Assembly (NCBI GenBank): GCA_001692895.1
Contig: KV748212.1
Coordinates: 496,001 to 560,000 of the forward strand
Origin: Cenococcum geophilum 1.58
Lineage: Eukaryota > Ascomycota > Dothideomycetes > Gloniales > Gloniaceae
Direction of reading: 5' to 3'
Length of the DNA: 64,000 bases
Shown: positions 11,128 through 23,266 of the stretch, in pieces
Numbering within the stretch: position 1 is the first letter of the stretch
Layout of the letters: each line of letters opens with the position of its first letter
Notes under the pieces: generated by a model
Databases searched by the model: none
Seen by the model: the letters and a program-made list of their open reading frames with translations, nothing else
Told to the model about the DNA's origin: nothing
Program-made: the position numbers and the translations under genes

Positions 11128-13576
11128 GTTTGATAATCCGTTTGGTTTGTGGAGATAGTGCGTTCGTTGTAGATACTCTCTTAAATGTAGTTATGGATAG
11201 AGAATGGCAGTTTGCAGCTTCTTGAGCGCAGGAGTTGAAGTGTGCCGACCAGGGCTATTGCGTTGCAAAAAAAGAGTGAATGAATGATGCACTTCGCTGG
11301 AGGAAGGCAATGAATGCAACGAGCGAATGCTCAAGAAAAGCGAGTGACTTGCAACGGCACCGTGGAGAGAAGGCGTGGTGGTGGGGAGAAGGAAAGGCAG
11401 AAAGCTGACTGGGGCCTCGACTTGATATAGGCTGCACTTCCGATTTAGCACACGCCCAACTCCGAGGACCTGGTGGCACGCCCGCTCACTCGACCAGAGT
11501 TTTCCTTAGTTTCACCAGTCAGCCACGCAATCTGTCGATGCGCATCAGGGGGGAGGGCAGTCGCCCAAGCTGAAGACGGCAGCACTTAATGCTTTGCAGG
11601 CTAGTGCCAGGTACGGGCGCTGCCGGCAGCGTGGAAACGAGCTGCCCGTTTTGGAGGCATCGAGACCTCGCAGCCAATGGCTGTGCCGAGACAGGCCCAC
11701 TTGACGCGGGCGTCAGAGCAGCAAACTAATTCAGGCAAAAGAGGGCGTTTGACGACCCGAGCAAGAAAGCTTGACTGCCAGCACCCACCCGCTGAGGTGG
11801 CAAAGCCTGCTGCACCGCCAGGGGGAATCGCTCAGTCCGCGTTTCGAAACTCAGGAATCCGCAGCACCCTGCTAGGAACAAGATGCTATCCGAGGGGGAA
11901 AATAGCCAGGTCGCCCCGGGAATTCCACCAAATTCCACCACCAAGAGCCACCAAGAGTCAGCGACGGTCAACCGAAATAGCCCAACTGAGGATCAGGTCT
12001 AGGACATCCTCATCTTCATCCTGATCCATCTCTACATCTAGAATCATCTCCGCCTCAACCTAGAAATTGGCATTCCTTCCCGGAATCCTGCTGAGACACC
12101 GACCAAAGTGATGCCATCTCCACTTGCTGCTGAGCCGCGCGAGTCGGACGAACGCTCCGTCATAGAGCGAGACATCGCCTGATGGGCACCGATTTGTCGC
12201 CTTGCTGCTGTCGTACCCAAGGCAGAAAAGACATCACTTCGGCGTCGAATGACAGCGACAGCGACAAGACAAGACTGATGTGACAATCCGTCATGGCATG
12301 AACACTGACTGACGAATCGTTGAGAGCCGGCTATAGAATAACATACCATTTTCAAATCCCAATTCCAGCCTCAAGAACGCCTCCCGCCCTACCCTTTTTC
12401 AGCCTTCGTACCTGACAATAGTCGTCCACAACCGTGCGCATCCACGAAACAGCTCAACAGCAGCCACACGTCGTCAGCGCTCCCAAAGCGTCGCCCACAT
12501 CCACATCCAGCCTCTCTATTCCCCCTCTTCGATCTAAGTTCACCGAAATGCGATGTGGGGCAAGTAAACTGCACCGATCGCCCGTTTCACCTCCTTGCGC
12601 CCAGGCAGACCCACTCATCTCCCTTCTCCACTCCCCACCCCATTCGTCCAAACTCTCGTGCCAGCGCAACTCTAACATAGCATCTCAGGAGCCGCGCATA
12701 ATAAAATTACCCAGTGCATAAAATGTGGATATCTCCCTCTGCTCTGATTGACCCGCTGCACGAGCAAATAGATCCGCATCCAGCCTAATAATTCTTCTCT
12801 GCCTAGGATCTCGCTCTGCTTGACGCTTACGTTGTTTCTCGAAACGCCCCAACCAACACTCTGCGATCGAGAGCACTTGCAGCATAGAGATGGAGATGGG
12901 TTTGATGCACAACCAATCGATAGCCATACGGACGTTTTGCTTATGGCGGCCCGGAAGACCGGACATTTCTTCATATCTGTGTATCCGAAAACACTTACGA
13001 CTCCAGCTAGACCCACCATCGGCTCCGTGTTCCCGCAACACACAGCAATTTCGCTTTGCAGAATTTCAAGTTTAACTTTTGTAATTAAGCTTAAAAAATT
13101 AAAGGCCTTGCCTTTCTTGCGGGTACACAGCTCTTTTGGCAAGCGCAGAGTATCTACGCTGGATGGTGCACTTGACTTAGTGATTATCGAAATTGCTGTG
13201 TATATTGCGCGCGCAGGGGGACACTGGAGGTCGTACAGGCTGTGCCTGAATGAAGCCGAGATGCAGCTGCGAGAAGTGAGACCTCGCTAGCAGGCTAATA
13301 AGATAAGAAAAGTGTTAATAAAATAAAACACCAGTAATTGTTTTAATTGTAAGACATCAGCCGAAGCCGTATGCGCCATTCCAGCCCCGATTCCCCGGCC
13401 CCCAGTCTCCCATATATGCAAGTTTCGCTGAAGAAAACAAGTCATCAATCCGAGGCATTTGGGTAACATTGACACATATCCCGCGAACCCTAGCCTAAAT
13501 CCCATGTCGTCTGTCGTGCTTTATTAAAAAGAGTATTCGCGAACACGCCAAATCCAAAAAGGAAGTGACAGTCAAA
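11128..13576. other. 2.4-kb region without a recognisable gene
   Basis: The first few hundred bases are the GH128 promoter. Several open frames of 60-156 codons exist on both strands (for example 12672-13142 minus and 12820-13290 plus) but overlap each other in different frames and contain no domain, signal peptide or spliceable partner I can see. The final part is the 3' UTR of cullin-3. Confidence 0.55.
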
Positions 13577-16375
13577 CTACGCCAGATACCTGTAAGAGTC
13601 GATGGGCGCATTTTCGATGCGCTCAAGATACTCGCGCTCGATCAGACTCTCGATACGCTTTTTGATCATATTGACCTCAGGCTTGAATTGCGGAGCGAGC
13701 TGGTTGAGTATCTCAGCGACAAGTTGCTGATGCGACAATTCTTTGCGTTGCCTATTGAGTGATCAAATCAGTGGCTTGTACTTTCAATAATTATATCACG
13801 CCGTGATAAGAGCGATAACGAGTCACAGGATGTATAATATTCCGAAAGGGGATGAACATACTTCATGATTCTCACGACTGCCGCCTCGATGCAGAATCCT
13901 CTCGAGCCGTCGTTCTTCCTCTCTGTTTCTTTGCGTTCGCGATCGCTTTCTACCTTGTTTCCGCTCGTCACCACGCCCACCTTGATGCGGTGGAACTTGC
14001 CCTGGAAGCCCTCGTTAAAGGAAAATCGGTCAGATGGCTTTATGTCTTTGCTCATTGGGTCTTTGATCAGGATGCGCGTCTTCGACGCCACGGCTAGCGA
14101 CTGTAAATTTCGTACCAGGTCACTCTCTGGGATGTTGGTTCGCGCTTGGATTTCTTCAAACGTTATGAACTCGTCTGTCGGTAAGTCATTGAAGAGCAGC
14201 AGAATAACCATCCCGTATGTCGAGACGTTGAGTTCGTGTCGTCGCTCCTTGAATGATCCGTCCTTCTGCGGCACCTTGGGGAATACAGCCTTAATGTCTG
14301 CTGATCCCATAGCTGCCAGNCATGTGAGAGTCCGACCAGAGTGTTTCTCGCCATAGAACTTCTCGAATCCTTTCTTAATGCGCTCGATCGCTGATGGGAA
14401 GACGCATTTGAGCATCCTGCCCTCCTCATTATCACCTGAACTACCCATTGTTTCCAACGGCCACGTCATGCTTGTTAGCACATTGATGGAAAGTTCGATG
14501 CGCTTTGGATCCGGATCACCAAGCTGCGCAATATGAGCCTTGTAACCTGCCGTGAGTTCCTCAGAGATCGTCATATCCTTGAACATGGCTTCTAGTTTCA
14601 TAGTGAAATTGTTACCCAGCTCGATCTTCATTCTCGAGATCATCTGTTTCTCAACGTCGTTGCTAATGGACTTGTTCATGAGCAGTCGCCTGCAAAGGTG
14701 CTTCTTGTAGTACCGCTCAAAGAGATCCTTGTCTTGCACGTATCGTAAGAGTACGATAGCTTTCTCCAACACCAGATCAATTTCGTTCTCGGTCTTGCCT
14801 TTGATGCCCTTCTTCATGTTTTCATCAATGAATAGAGAAATGTACTCCGAGCTCCGTGGGAAGGATGATGCATTAATGAAATCGGCAAAACTTCGAGTTA
14901 GTGCCGTCTGGAGAGGCTGGTCCGAATCAAACGACACTCTCCAGATCTTGTCAAATTTGTCTTTAAGTTGTAAAACATCCTCAACCCATTTGATAGCTGC
15001 TACCGTCTGTTGATTCAGGTTCTTCTCCGCCGGGGCTTTCCCCTTGTCAAGGCCTTCCGATGGAGGTGGGGCAGTTTGTGATGCTACTATCGCGGCATTA
15101 TTCACATCCGTGCCCATATTCACCACTCTCTTTTGTATCGCTTTCGTCAACTCCGCCTTTTTGTTGTCCACGCGAGCATTGAGGTTGTAGATTAAATTGA
15201 GCTCTTCCAATCGATCGTTGTCAATCATATATCGCACACCGCTTTCCATCTCAATAAGCTCGTGGATTCGGTTTTTAATAAGCTCATCCTCTACAACCTT
15301 CTCAATTTTTGGCGTGGTGGTCTCCGAGAGCGTTGATCGACAGCGGTCCTGCTCTTCGTATATTCTCCGCCGAGTATGCCTACAGTAAGCCCCGGCATCC
15401 GACTCCCTGAGCATGAGTTCTGACTCTGCCCTGTAAAAGTCTCGACTGCTTGCTAGGAAATCTTCTTCAAAAGATGTAACGTAGAGCCGATGTTCTTCGG
15501 CCTCTAGTTGCGAGTCGTAGAGGCCCTCAAGCATGTATACGCAGGCCTTTATTAGATGTTTGTCAATAACATCGCCATCGCGTTCCATGCGGATCTGCTC
15601 TAGAATGACATGGTTCAGTATAGAAAGAATATCCAGACCGTTGGGGTCAGAGGAGGCGGATCGAAGTATGTCATCGCGGAATAATACCATAGCAGTAGTA
15701 TATATCGAAGGGCATCGATGGTCGGTACAGTACACTCGATCCTGGTCCGATAATTAGGCTTCCCCATCTATATTGTTGTACTTCGCTAGGCACCCCTTAC
15801 CATGTACATGAGAACATCAGCCAACATGCTCATGCAGACCTGATGGTCCTGCCACGCTTGTTTCAAGCCCTTCATAAACCTTTCTCCTGCAAACCTTCTC
15901 TCATTTGTAGTTGTGCCACCTATGCTTTGAGAGCTCGCCAGCAGATTTGTAGTTAACAAAGTATGAATGGTGCTCCGCACTTCATTGCTTAGCCAGTCGT
16001 GTTCGAAGTCGCGGACACGCATGTAAAGATCCTCGCCTTTCTTCTTTAAGACGATCCTATAGGCGTGGCGGTAGAGTTCTTCATAAGATAGCTTTGAGGC
16101 ATTCTTTGTGTGAATTTCTCGGAATGCGGACGCGATTATACCCCAAGTGTTCTCGAAGTCGATTTCTTCACCATGAAGACCCTTGTAGCGTTGCATATCA
16201 TCAGCTTATACAAACGTAGAAGATTTAGGACCGTGAAAGCGAACAGATATGTGCAGTTCAGCCTCAGAAGGGCAAAGAGGCGGGGTGGGGATGGTGGGAT
16301 GATTCTCTTAAATGAATGAAGGCGACTTACCCTTCGAGGGGGCCGTATCTTTTGTCTCCCTCTACCGGCTATCAT
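13577..16375 (-). CDS. CUL3: Cullin-3, scaffold of CRL3 ubiquitin ligase
   Basis: Four exons, 16375-16331, 16181-15801, 15741-13862 and 13751-13577, join in phase to 826 residues. The first exon supplies the cullin-3 start [15 protein letters not shown], and exon 2 continues [14 protein letters not shown]. Cullin repeats run to about residue 400; the cullin homology domain follows with [11 protein letters not shown] and the [17 protein letters not shown] region; the C-terminus is the WHB/neddylation domain. The neddylation motif [15 protein letters not shown] is formed across intron 3, whose boundary falls inside the acceptor lysine codon. The protein ends YRYLA as cullins do. It bridges BTB adaptors and Rbx1 in nucleus and cytoplasm. 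An N at 14320 falls in a codon TGN, almost surely Trp. It shares a promoter region with ZIM17. Confidence 0.95.
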
Positions 16376-16763
16376 GTTTGAAAGGCGGGGCTATAGTGGT
16401 GGGTAAGGAAAGCTCCAGTGGTCTTTAGACAGACTGACAGCGGAGTAAGGCGGCGGATTGGAGCAAAAACAAAGATGAGTTGTCTCAAGACGTGTAGTTC
16501 CTCAGTCATGGATGAGATAACGGAGAGGTGTATCCATATTCCGAGTGTATCTCTATGGGCGAGTGAATAAATCTTTTAGAGAATGGGTGAAAGGCAACTG
16601 AAACTAAGCAAGCCGTGGGGAACGGAAACAGCCGTGCCCGCGTTCGTAAATGACCAAAGCGGCTTAAAATTGGCATCTTGAACTTGTCGAAATCGCCTTT
16701 GCAGCACATCAAACCAGCCGTTTCTCTAGGGTATAACACCTTTCCATTTCTTATTCCATCAAC
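16376..16763. promoter_or_regulatory. Divergent promoter region of CUL3 and ZIM17
   Basis: 388 bp separate the two start codons, so both promoters and 5' UTRs lie here. I see no confident TATA box or factor site. Confidence 0.65.
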
Positions 16764-17475
16764 ATGCAATCATCGAAATCTCTGCTGCGCATCATCACGC
16801 GCACTTCCACAGCGTTCCATTCGCGACCTCTCCCGTCCCACTTTGTCCCTGCATCAAAATGCCTCTATCATACTCCGCGGCCCTTCGCTCTTTGCGGGCC
16901 TAAGTTGCCCGAATCACCGCGAGGACATATCTTCTCCAATATCCGCAACGAGTCCACCGCTTCACCCTCCGCATTTCAAGCACCTTCCGCTTCTACAACC
17001 TCCGCCCCAGAATCTCGCCTCGACCGGGACCAAGTCCCCGCCTACGAAATGACCTTCACCTGTAAAAAATGCCAAACCCGCTCATCGCACCGCGTGTCGA
17101 AACAAGGGTACTATCATGGCACAGTCCTAATAACATGCCCTGGGTGCAAGAACAAGCACTTGATCAGCGATCATCTCAAGGTACGTGTTGGATGGTTGTC
17201 ACCTCCAACCACCAACCATCCAGAGCTAAATTGAGAACGCATCTACTAACATACCATAGATATTCTCAGACAAACCTGTAACAGTCGAGGATTTAATGCG
17301 AGAAAAGGGACAACTAGTAAGGCGAGGCTCTTTGAGCACTGAAGGCGATGTCGAGTTCTGGGACGACGGATCCAGCACGCCTCGGTCTGCAAACTATATC
17401 CCAAATACTACAACTAAAACGGAAGGTTTCAAGGAAGGCAGATTGACTGAATCCACGAAATCCGAAAAACGATAG
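16764..17475 (+). CDS. ZIM17: DNL-type zinc finger protein, mitochondrial Hsp70 escort (Zim17/Hep1)
   Basis: Two exons, 16764-17180 and 17260-17475, phase 0, 210 residues. The 79-bp intron has GTACGT, a perfect CTAAC branch site and ATAG. The N-terminus is basic and Ser/Thr-rich without acids ([16 protein letters not shown]), a mitochondrial presequence. The DNL zinc ribbon has Cys100-x2-Cys103 and Cys125-x2-Cys128, and the diagnostic sequence [14 protein letters not shown] is created by the splice. Zim17 keeps mitochondrial Hsp70 (Ssc1) soluble and active in matrix protein import and Fe-S assembly. The 60 residues after the finger are hydrophilic and poorly conserved. It is divergent from cullin-3. 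Confidence 0.92.
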
Positions 17476-18140
17476 ACCCTGGATAAATCCAGCATGAGAG
17501 ACGAATAGCCAGAAATGCCTTGATACTGTAGAAAACCTACGAATTCGTGAGGGGAACCAGTTGGATAGGTTTGAAAGCCTGAAAGAAGGTTGTAAAAAGG
17601 TGTGATTAGCAGGCGCTTACAGAAGATGTGAATTTGGGCACAACTCAGGATAGACTATTCAGCTCATCTAACATAGCATAAATGATCCGAGCATATCGGA
17701 AATCCTATGCAGAAAATTAAAATTACTATTTAATGCGAGCAGTTGAAATCAAGTGCTGAGTCGGAAAAAAGTCCATTGAGTTCGGTTTTGCTTTGTCGTA
17801 CTTATCATGCACCTGTCTAGACTAGTTAATAGCGCATCTGGAAGCCGGCGGCAAGACAGTGAGGCTGCAACTTTGTTGCTAACAACGCCTTCTGCTTCCT
17901 TTCTATCTTTCTACTGATATTGATCTTAAGCAACCATCTGTAGATCAATGCAAGAGATGGAATAAACTTCAGCGTATAATTGCTAGACTGTTAATGCCTT
18001 TACTTGTCGCGACCAATCCGTTGCGTTGGCTTCATCTCCGTCAATGGCATCAACCACCGATATCGAGAACCCTTCACTGAACTGGACATTAGAGGTATCG
18101 CTGAGCCCTTCGCCGCACTGGGAATGAAACATGGAGTCGC
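17476..18140. other. Intergenic, no gene seen
   Basis: AT-leaning DNA with the ZIM17 3' UTR at its left end and no open frame with recognisable content. Confidence 0.5.
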
Positions 18141-19020
18141 ATGCCTCGTATCTATAGCGTCCTAAGGATTGCGAACGAGCTTCCACTTATAGACACTTTT
18201 GTTTCACAAGGCATTTCCGATGTATGGTTTCCTTTCTCCCAAAAAAGCCTTCTAGAGGCCTTTCGAAGTCCATCAGCACGAATTGAATTCTTTGAAGCGC
18301 AGCGATTTGTCCTCACCAAAGCACTCCATCCCGAACACGCAGATGGGAAACATCTTCATTTCCAGAGAGCGGACGAGGTGCCCTTAACGAAAGCCACAGA
18401 GCTAGGGAAGGGTTATGGATATGTCGATCGCGTAATTAGCACAATATGTCACCGGGAATGCGCTCGAAAGCTTATACCAAGAGGACAGACGTTCAAAAAG
18501 GACTAGGAAGTCCTGCGGGCATTTGAACGGAGTTGGCCAACCTCGAGAAGCTTTCACAGACACATTCATATATAGTCCCCAGGTATGTTGGTATCATCAT
18601 GTCTCCCGTGCCGACTGCAACCCTAGGGAGTTTATGGATCAATCTTCCCTCGGAGAGGCACGGCGATCCTTCCTTCGAACCTTTTTTGGATATCTTACCT
18701 CCGCTCTGTGCTTCCTTCACGATAATCGAATTCGACGTAAGGATACAAAACCTCAAAACGTCCTCGTTAAAGCCCACCATGTATTACTGACAGATTTTGG
18801 CAATAGCACTACATCCGGCCCTACGCCACTAACTCCACGATACTGCGCGCTGGAAGTATCTGATTATTCTCGCCGGAACTCCTTGTCGGATATTTGGTCT
18901 TTGGGATGCGTCTTCTTCGAGATGTGGACTGTTTTACGGGCCGAGACTGTTCAAGAAATGTTAGGTCACCTAGAACCGAGTGGGTCGATGTCTTCCTGTT
19001 GCCATCTCAACTATGCTTGA
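18141..19020 (+). pseudogene. Protein kinase-like gene, frameshifted
   Basis: Three overlapping plus-strand frames together spell a protein kinase domain. Frame 18141-18506 holds a glycine-rich loop, ELGKGYGYVDRV, lacking one Gly, and ends at a stop. Frame 18533-18790 carries the next stretch (LANLEKLSQTHS..RYVGIIMSPV). Frame 18523-19020 carries the catalytic part: HDNRIRRKDTKPQNVLV in place of H-x-D, LTDFGNS (DFG intact), RYCALEV where APE is expected, and SDIWSLGCVFFEMW. At least two frameshifts and an HRD loss argue for a dead copy of the fungal kinase family that reads H-K-D-I-K-P-Q-N. Plus-strand open frames to about 19.7 kb may be its decayed tail. Confidence 0.75.
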
Positions 19021-20164
19021 ATTAACTCACGGGTTGATATCGTCCGAAAGTACCCAAGGCTTGAAACGGATAATGAACCTTTGGCTTGGATATCTGTAAT
19101 GATGGAGAAAGACCACTGTCACCGTTAGGACGCCCATACACTAGTGGAAAGGACCAACGAAGTGAATAATGACCCAAATACAATCTTCACATTTACTGGA
19201 TTATGTATGCTTGACGAAGACTCTGCCGAGGCTGTTCATTCATGGACTATCTCTACAACCAACAATAACACTCCAATGCCGACCATGAACGATTACCGGG
19301 GAAATGATTAACTTGGTTCACTATTCCTTGTGTCGAGGGTGAGGTAGGTTCGCTAGCTCTGGAAATCGAACAGCCGAATATGAATACTTCCCCTAGAGCC
19401 TCTCAACATTCCCTGCGAGTGACAGTGAGCGCTCCGCATCAAAATTCGGTTAAGGCAAATGATTACACAGCTTCCATACACAGCATCTTTAGCGAGGAAA
19501 CCTCAGAGTTGGGAGATGAACGGCAAGAGCCCTCCCACACTTCAACCATAGTGCTTGAATATACCCTTCCACCAACAACTAGTGTTGAAGTTCCTATCGA
19601 GTATGAAGATCGACCTTACATCCACTGTCCTCTCCCCGTTCGGATTTCGTCGAATCATGCTCCGATGGATAGTCTTCTGTACCCTTCGACCAAGTCTACA
19701 ACTATAGGGATAGACTTCTAGGCTACCATAGTGAAATCATCCCCGGTGCTTGATAAGAAATTCGTGGCCATTAAAAGTTGCATGAAATCCCTTCATCATT
19801 CTTCTAGTGACATAAAGGGTACATCTCGAAAAGAAATTTCAGTCAGATTTTCATACACATTAGTCATTCGAATATCTCGACCACCAAAGGAGCACGAGCT
19901 TGAGGTTCTATAAATGCGCCCACTCTGTGCGGTGCCTGACCCCCTGCCGACATCAAGAGTAAAACCGCTCTGGGATGATTGCACAACCATAAATGGCCGG
20001 AAAAATAGAACACGGCGTGTAAAATATCGGTACCGTACTAGCGAGATAAATTCGGGATACAAACAGCTTATTCGCCCTTCTCTGCCGTCGTTGTACGAGC
20101 ATCTCACACTCCCACAACACAACTCAGCGCCGAGAAAGCACACCCAAGCCGGTAAATCCGCTAC
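19021..20164. other. Possible decayed tail of the kinase gene; no intact gene
   Basis: A plus frame of 113 codons (19380-19721) is Ser/Pro/Glu-rich with no domain. It is in the right place to be the degraded C-terminal region of the kinase relic, but I cannot demonstrate that. Confidence 0.4.
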
Positions 20165-20621
20165 CAATATCCTGACCTTACGCACACCAGCCCGCCTCAC
20201 CATGTCAACCCTGGATCCCTCCCCAACCTCCTTCCCGCGCTTACCATCAATGATATCTTTCACTAACCCATCACGACCGGCACAAATGCCATATGCCCGA
20301 CCGCAGCCACCAAGCCGGTGACATATCAGCAGCGGCTCACGTCCGGCGTCCCGAGATGCAGGTTCGCGACGGCGCTCCATGTGCTGATGGCATTGAACAG
20401 GACGACGGAGCCAGCGCCGCGATAGAAGAAGAATGAGAACTAGGGTGGGAGAGCCGCGGCGACGGCTGCGGCGGGATAGAGCGGCCGAGGAAGGCGGAGG
20501 TTGTGATGAGCTCGACGAGGGCGTGGACGAGGGAGCCGGTGGAGGAGAGGAGGGGCGCGATGCGCAAGAGGGTGAGGGGCGCGGTGGTGGGGAGGGAGAG
20601 GCCAAGTACGGCGAGGGACAT
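20165..20621 (-). pseudogene. DUF1772 (anthrone-oxygenase-like) membrane protein, frameshifted
   Basis: The frame starting at 20621 (MSLAVLGLSLPTTAPLTLL) carries a first hydrophobic segment and LVHALVEL. The family match then moves to another frame, which after a TAG reads FFYRGAGSVVLFNAIST and later VGHMAFVPVVMG. It moves again to VKDIIDGKRGKEV and a final helix. DUF1772 proteins are small four-helix membrane proteins, some acting as anthrone oxygenases in polyketide pathways. Here at least two frame changes and one stop are needed, so the copy is broken unless there are sequencing errors. The long minus-strand frame 20605-19796 is a composite and not a gene. Confidence 0.65.
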
Positions 20622-21173
20622 GGCTGTTGCTCTGGAGGAAAGAGCGTGGAGGATTTTACGGCGAAGGAGTTTTTAAGTGTAGATAAATCCTAGAACCAGC
20701 AAAAAAAATTTACCTCAATGATTGGAGAAAATCTCAGATCGCCAGATGTATTGTTTGAATGGCTTTTCCTTTCGAGTACATAACTGTGTTACTGCGAGAT
20801 ATGTGTGTTTATTGATAAGGTTGAGAATTATCGTACTTGTTGAGGTTACATATACATTTTATATTCCTATTGATCTGAACAGGCCCACAGAGGCTTCCTC
20901 TGAGAGTCTAAAATAGAGTGCTTTTCGTGAAGAGGAAGATTCTCTGGTGGCGAAGACGATCTTTCCTTCTGTTCGGGGATAAATTGGGTTTTGGAGGAAA
21001 TCCGAACCGAGGATAAATTGGTTATGACATTCTAAACTTTCCCCATCTCGGTTGCATATATCGCCGTTCTCTCACTGTTCTTTCACTGTTCTTATTTTCG
21101 CATCGTTTCTCAACCTTTCGTTGTGGTTCTAGTCGCCGTGTCTTTTGCTCAAATACCCCTTCAGTTTCTCCGG
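20622..21173. other. Intergenic between DUF1772 relic and Sfk1-like relic
   Basis: 552 bp upstream of both, so it would have been a divergent promoter. It contains an A-rich tract at about 20,700. No other signal. Confidence 0.45.
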
Positions 21174-22052
21174 ATGTCGCCATTTATCGTGGGAATTGCT
21201 TGGTTTTTTACGCTTTTCGCTCGCTGATCACATGGCTCACGAAAGGCATGCCGAAATATCCTATGCGGAGTAACCCATATGTAGCGTCCGTATTACTGCA
21301 CCTAAAAGGCACGGAAGCTTGCAATTACTAACATCTCTTAATCAGCCTCATATCAGACATAGCTGTGTTCACTCTAAAACCCCTCTTTCTTGTAAGCGGT
21401 ACTATCACTGCGACCTCGTTTATTTTCACAGTCTGCACCGTACATTTTGCACGCTATGACCATCGCATGTACGGAATTGATGATGTGAGGTGGAAGAAAG
21501 GCCTCTCACTTTTTGCAATGATCTCCGGTGTCGTTGCCAGTCTTAGGCTGATCCTGCTTGCGGTAATGGATACGTTCCGCTTCCATGAAGAGCACGCGGT
21601 ACTTCTTCTCGTGCGCTTCATAGGACTAACTCCCTCTGCAGTTGCCACAACAATCGTTTATTTCGACCAGGCATTGAACCCAAGTACGTTTCGAAGATTG
21701 AGAGCGTAGTAAGTTTGGAGTCCAGAATTTCACGAAGCACTACCGAATTTGATGCTTACGGCTGCTCAGCTGCATCTTAAGCTTCGTGACGGTTTTTGTG
21801 GATTTTTGGCTTAGGCGTAGCGTTTTACACTTCTATGCGCTCTAAGTACTGGAGGATCGCGGGGATATTGGAGTGGGTTATGGCATTTACAGAGACCCTC
21901 TACCTCTGGGCTTTCATCGGTTTCGTGTCGTAAGTTCCCTAGATCGGACAAGATAGACGAACTGGACTAATGCGCTTTGTAGAGTGCCGGAGGAAGGAAT
22001 CGACGATGAAGAATGCGAGGCTCTTCTACGGCGAGTAGAACAGATAGGATAA
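21174..22052 (+). pseudogene. Sfk1/Frag1/DRAM-family membrane protein with apparent frameshifts
   Basis: Family landmarks appear in order: MSPFIVGIAWFFTLF, then in another frame LITWLTKGMPKYPMRSNP, then LISDIAVFTLKPLF, several helices, and GVAFYTSMRSKYWRIAGILEW. Introns are recognisable: 21709-21769 (GTAAGT..CTCAG) and 21930-21982 (GTAAGT..TGTAG), plus one ending near 21344 with CTAAC. Two one-base frame problems remain, at a T6 run near 21,212 and a T5 run near 21,804. The last exon ends EQIG at 22052. Sfk1-type proteins sit in the plasma membrane and affect phosphoinositide/phospholipid organisation. Either the gene is dead or the homopolymer runs are mis-sequenced. Confidence 0.6.
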
Positions 22053-22222
22053 GGTTGATATCCAGGTTGATATCATAGTGACACAAACGTCCAACACAGA
22101 CGAATATTTTTGTGAAACTCGTCCACTAGCCAAAGCTCATTCTTTTTCATTCCGCTTTTCATCCTGATCTCGTTATCTCGCTTGAACGCCTAATCAGGCA
22201 CTCTAAACTGACCCTTTCTTAC

Positions 22223-23266
22223 TTACAAAATATCCACGATTTTGCTGGCCACGTCACTGCAATTGGTCCCCCACTTCTCAGGTATAGTCTGCATGTACAG
22301 CACACCGTCTTCGACCACAGACTCATTATAGCTCCCGCTCGTCAACTTCTTCACAATGCGGAACTTGATCTCACCCTTGTCCACCGCCTCCGCAAAACCC
22401 TCCTGCAGCATATCATCTGAGCCGAACTTTTGGTACTCAAGCGTGTACAGCAAGCCCTTGAAGTACTGCATCACTATATATCCGAACTGCTTCTCCCAAT
22501 CCGGTCGGCCGTCACGGACGACCTTCTCGTCCTTCAGCGCCGCATACACTTCCTCGAAATTGGGCGAGATAGTAATCTTGTCGTTATTAAGCTGCACGCC
22601 GATGTTCTTCTGGAGCTCTGCAGCCTCACTGTCCCACTCCTTGGTGATGGAGTGGCGTGCAGAGTAGCTGAGCGCCGGATTGGCGTTTGCGGCTGACAAC
22701 GCATCTTCGAGCTCTTGCAGAGCGTTCGAGATGTTGGTGCCCAGGTTGTTTTCTTGAAACAGCATGNGCAGGTTGCCGTCGTGCACGTCGCAGCCGCAGT
22801 AGCGGATCTTGCCGGATTCGTCGAATGCGAGAGTCAGCGTGTGCGCAGAGCAGACAGCGTTGATCTCGTCTTTGCCCTGGTCGCCGTGCTTCTCGAGGAA
22901 GTACTTGAGGTTGTAAATTGCGTCCGAGACGTAGCTGGATAGAGATGGGTTAGATGTGTTTGTAAAGGAAAAGAAATAAAGAGATGATGAGGTAAGAGAC
23001 GTACGATGCAAGGCAGGCCCCTAATGAATCCCTGCCATAGCTTCGCTCTTCGGCATAAACCCAGATAGCATTCGGGTTGATGTTGACTTTCCAGGCCGTT
23101 CCAAGGAGTTTAGAGATCTGCTCCTCGAAGTCTGCACGCTTAGTCTCATACTCATCACGCACTATCTCTGGTTAGTTGTTGTCCCCATTTATCATATAAA
23201 GAAATGTTTACCATTCTTGCGGACAGCGAGGGGCAACTTATCAGCAGGTGGGATAACGGCAGGCAT
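22223..23266 (-). CDS. Conserved fungal protein of unknown function, 307 aa
   Basis: Three exons, 23266-23212, 23161-23005 and 22934-22223, join in phase to 307 residues, starting MPAVIPPADKLPLAVRKN. No signal peptide, membrane segment or domain is recognised. The protein is rather acidic and has a conserved-looking NINPNAIWVYAEE near the start and FDESGKIRYCGCDVHDGN in the middle. Short introns with GTAAAC/GTACGT/CAG support it as a real gene. I have an impression of homologues in other ascomycetes without assigned function. One N (22767) lies in a CNC codon. A cytosolic location is inferred from absence of targeting signals. Confidence 0.75.

Noticed and set aside
11677-12024. 115-codon plus-strand ORF upstream of the GH128 gene
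   Set aside because: Arg/Ser/Thr-rich chance frame in GC-rich DNA with no recognisable feature.
12672-13142. 156-codon minus-strand ORF and overlapping plus-strand ORF
   Set aside because: No domain, no splice partner, unusual composition, and mutually overlapping frames.
19796-20605. 269-codon minus-strand ORF
   Set aside because: Its left part is low-complexity Ser/Pro/Arg from a GC-rich segment read in the wrong frame. The DUF1772 family match lies in other frames.
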